A stretch of 64,000 nt of DNA. Origin: Ciceribacter lividus (lineage in GTDB: Bacteria > Pseudomonadota > Alphaproteobacteria > Rhizobiales > Rhizobiaceae). The position numbers and the translations under genes were made by a program. This document shows positions 63,575 to 64,000 of this stretch, piece by piece. The first letter of the stretch is position 1. The number at the start of each line of letters is the position of its first letter. Where the stretch lies: positions 1 to 64,000 of the forward strand of contig NZ_QPIX01000012.1 of assembly GCF_003337715.1 (NCBI RefSeq), given 5' to 3'. The notes under the pieces are model-generated. The model had not been told where the DNA came from, did not search any database, and worked only from the letters and a program-made list of their open reading frames with translations.

Positions 63575-64000
63575 TCAGCCGGCTGGTTGCAGCAGGCGCA
63601 CTACGTTGCCAGAGCCGAGCGATACGCACGTATCCCCGCGGATGGCAGAGATGGCTTCGAGGTCATAGGCTTCGCCCGAAACGACCAGGCGTTTGGCGGA
63701 AATGAGGACGGGAAGCACCCCACCGCCAGCCACCCGAATCTCAGCCCTTTCGGAACTGTAGCCGCCCTGCTGCTGGAGCAGTTCCAATCGGCGCTTGCGA
63801 CCTGCGCTGTCGACGGCCACGCCGCTTTCCAGCATCTTGCAACCGTCAAGTTCCGCCCAGGAACGTCCGACCAGATCCAGATAGGACTGGTTCACCCTTA
63901 TGAAGCGGGAGTCCTGATATCCCGTCGTGGATACCGAGAAGGCAATGGGCGCTGTGTCAAAGAGGGTCTCGTCGATGACTTTCTGCAAGCCCGCAGGGAT
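63575..64000 (-). CDS. PAS-domain protein, 5-prime end beyond the window
   Basis: The visible 141 residues are one PAS fold: FDTAPIAFSVSTTG, FIRVNQSYLDLVGRSWAELDG, and a final strand region EAISAIRGDT. The C-terminus ends soon after, with no kinase, cyclase or HTH domain, so the PAS unit is C-terminal or the protein is small. A TTG at 63988 could start it, but the frame stays open to the window edge, so the true start may lie outside. Ligand unknown. Confidence 0.65.
   Translation of the reverse strand: MPAGLQKVIDETLFDTAPIAFSVSTTGYQDSRFIRVNQSYLDLVGRSWAELDGCKMLESGVAVDSAGRKRRLELLQQQGGYSSERAEIRVAGGGVLPVLISAKRLVVSGEAYDLEAISAIRGDTCVSLGSGNVVRLLQPAG

Noticed and set aside
1-64000. CRISPR arrays, insertion sequences, integrases, tRNA/rRNA genes
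   Set aside because: I looked for spaced direct repeats, transposase motifs, terminal inverted repeats and tRNA T-loop/anticodon patterns and found none that hold up.

Overview
This is a GC-rich (roughly 60-65 percent by eye), densely coded stretch that looks like ordinary chromosome of an alphaproteobacterium of the Rhizobiaceae (Rhizobium, Ensifer, Shinella or Agrobacterium type). The grounds are the gene families and their order: rhizobial RND pumps, gabTD with an unusual regulator, efp/epmA/epmB, a carrier-protein aminoacylation operon known from Bradyrhizobium and Agrobacterium, a GumC/Wzx/Wzy-type polysaccharide cluster, and FNR/FixK-type boxes. I saw no insertion sequences, phage genes, CRISPR arrays, tRNA or rRNA genes.

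Layout. 1-4.4 kb: a leftward promoter for a gene beyond the edge, two tandem paralogous aldehyde dehydrogenases, and a divergent AraC regulator. 4.5-7.1 kb: a small membrane protein, a cobalamin riboswitch in front of a solitary CbiM-like permease, and purC. 7.1-13.9 kb: a complete tripartite RND efflux system with its TetR regulator. 14-17.7 kb: a MerR-XRE-cupin fusion regulator divergent from gabT-gabD. 17.8-20.6 kb: efp divergent from epmA-epmB. 20.8-26.6 kb: a tight operon of acyl carrier protein, acyl-CoA dehydrogenase homologue, amino acid:carrier-protein ligase, DUF1839 protein and GH2 glycosidase. 26.6-37.1 kb: a polysaccharide cluster with tandem alpha/beta hydrolase, flippase, two glycosyltransferases, GumC-type co-polymerase, polymerase and GH5 glycanase. 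37.4-45.3 kb: purU, then a kinase/phospho-lyase fusion, a LysR regulator, and amaA-amaB. 45.4-51 kb: a structured intergenic element, an APH/AAA kinase fusion, a DUF1932 dehydrogenase, and ppsA. 51-56.4 kb: a sugar ABC importer and a PfkB sugar kinase. 56.6-64 kb: a response-regulator remnant, a second RND pump operon with its TetR regulator, a small lipoprotein, a 3-methyladenine glycosylase, and a PAS protein cut by the window edge.

The two most interesting systems are these. (1) The aminoacyl-carrier-protein operon lies next to a polysaccharide assembly cluster, which suggests that an amino-acid-derived group is built on a carrier protein. (2) At 38.4-45.3 kb a one-polypeptide kinase + PLP phospho-lyase sits beside pipecolate oxidase and aminoadipate-semialdehyde dehydrogenase, which reads as a hydroxylysine/pipecolate catabolic island converging on 2-aminoadipate.

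Regulatory sequence is unusually legible here: a B12 riboswitch, FNR/FixK-type boxes at class II spacing before ppsA and the sugar ABC operon, GTGACG-type inverted repeats at both TetR/RND loci, and 21-bp-spaced direct repeats before the AraC gene.
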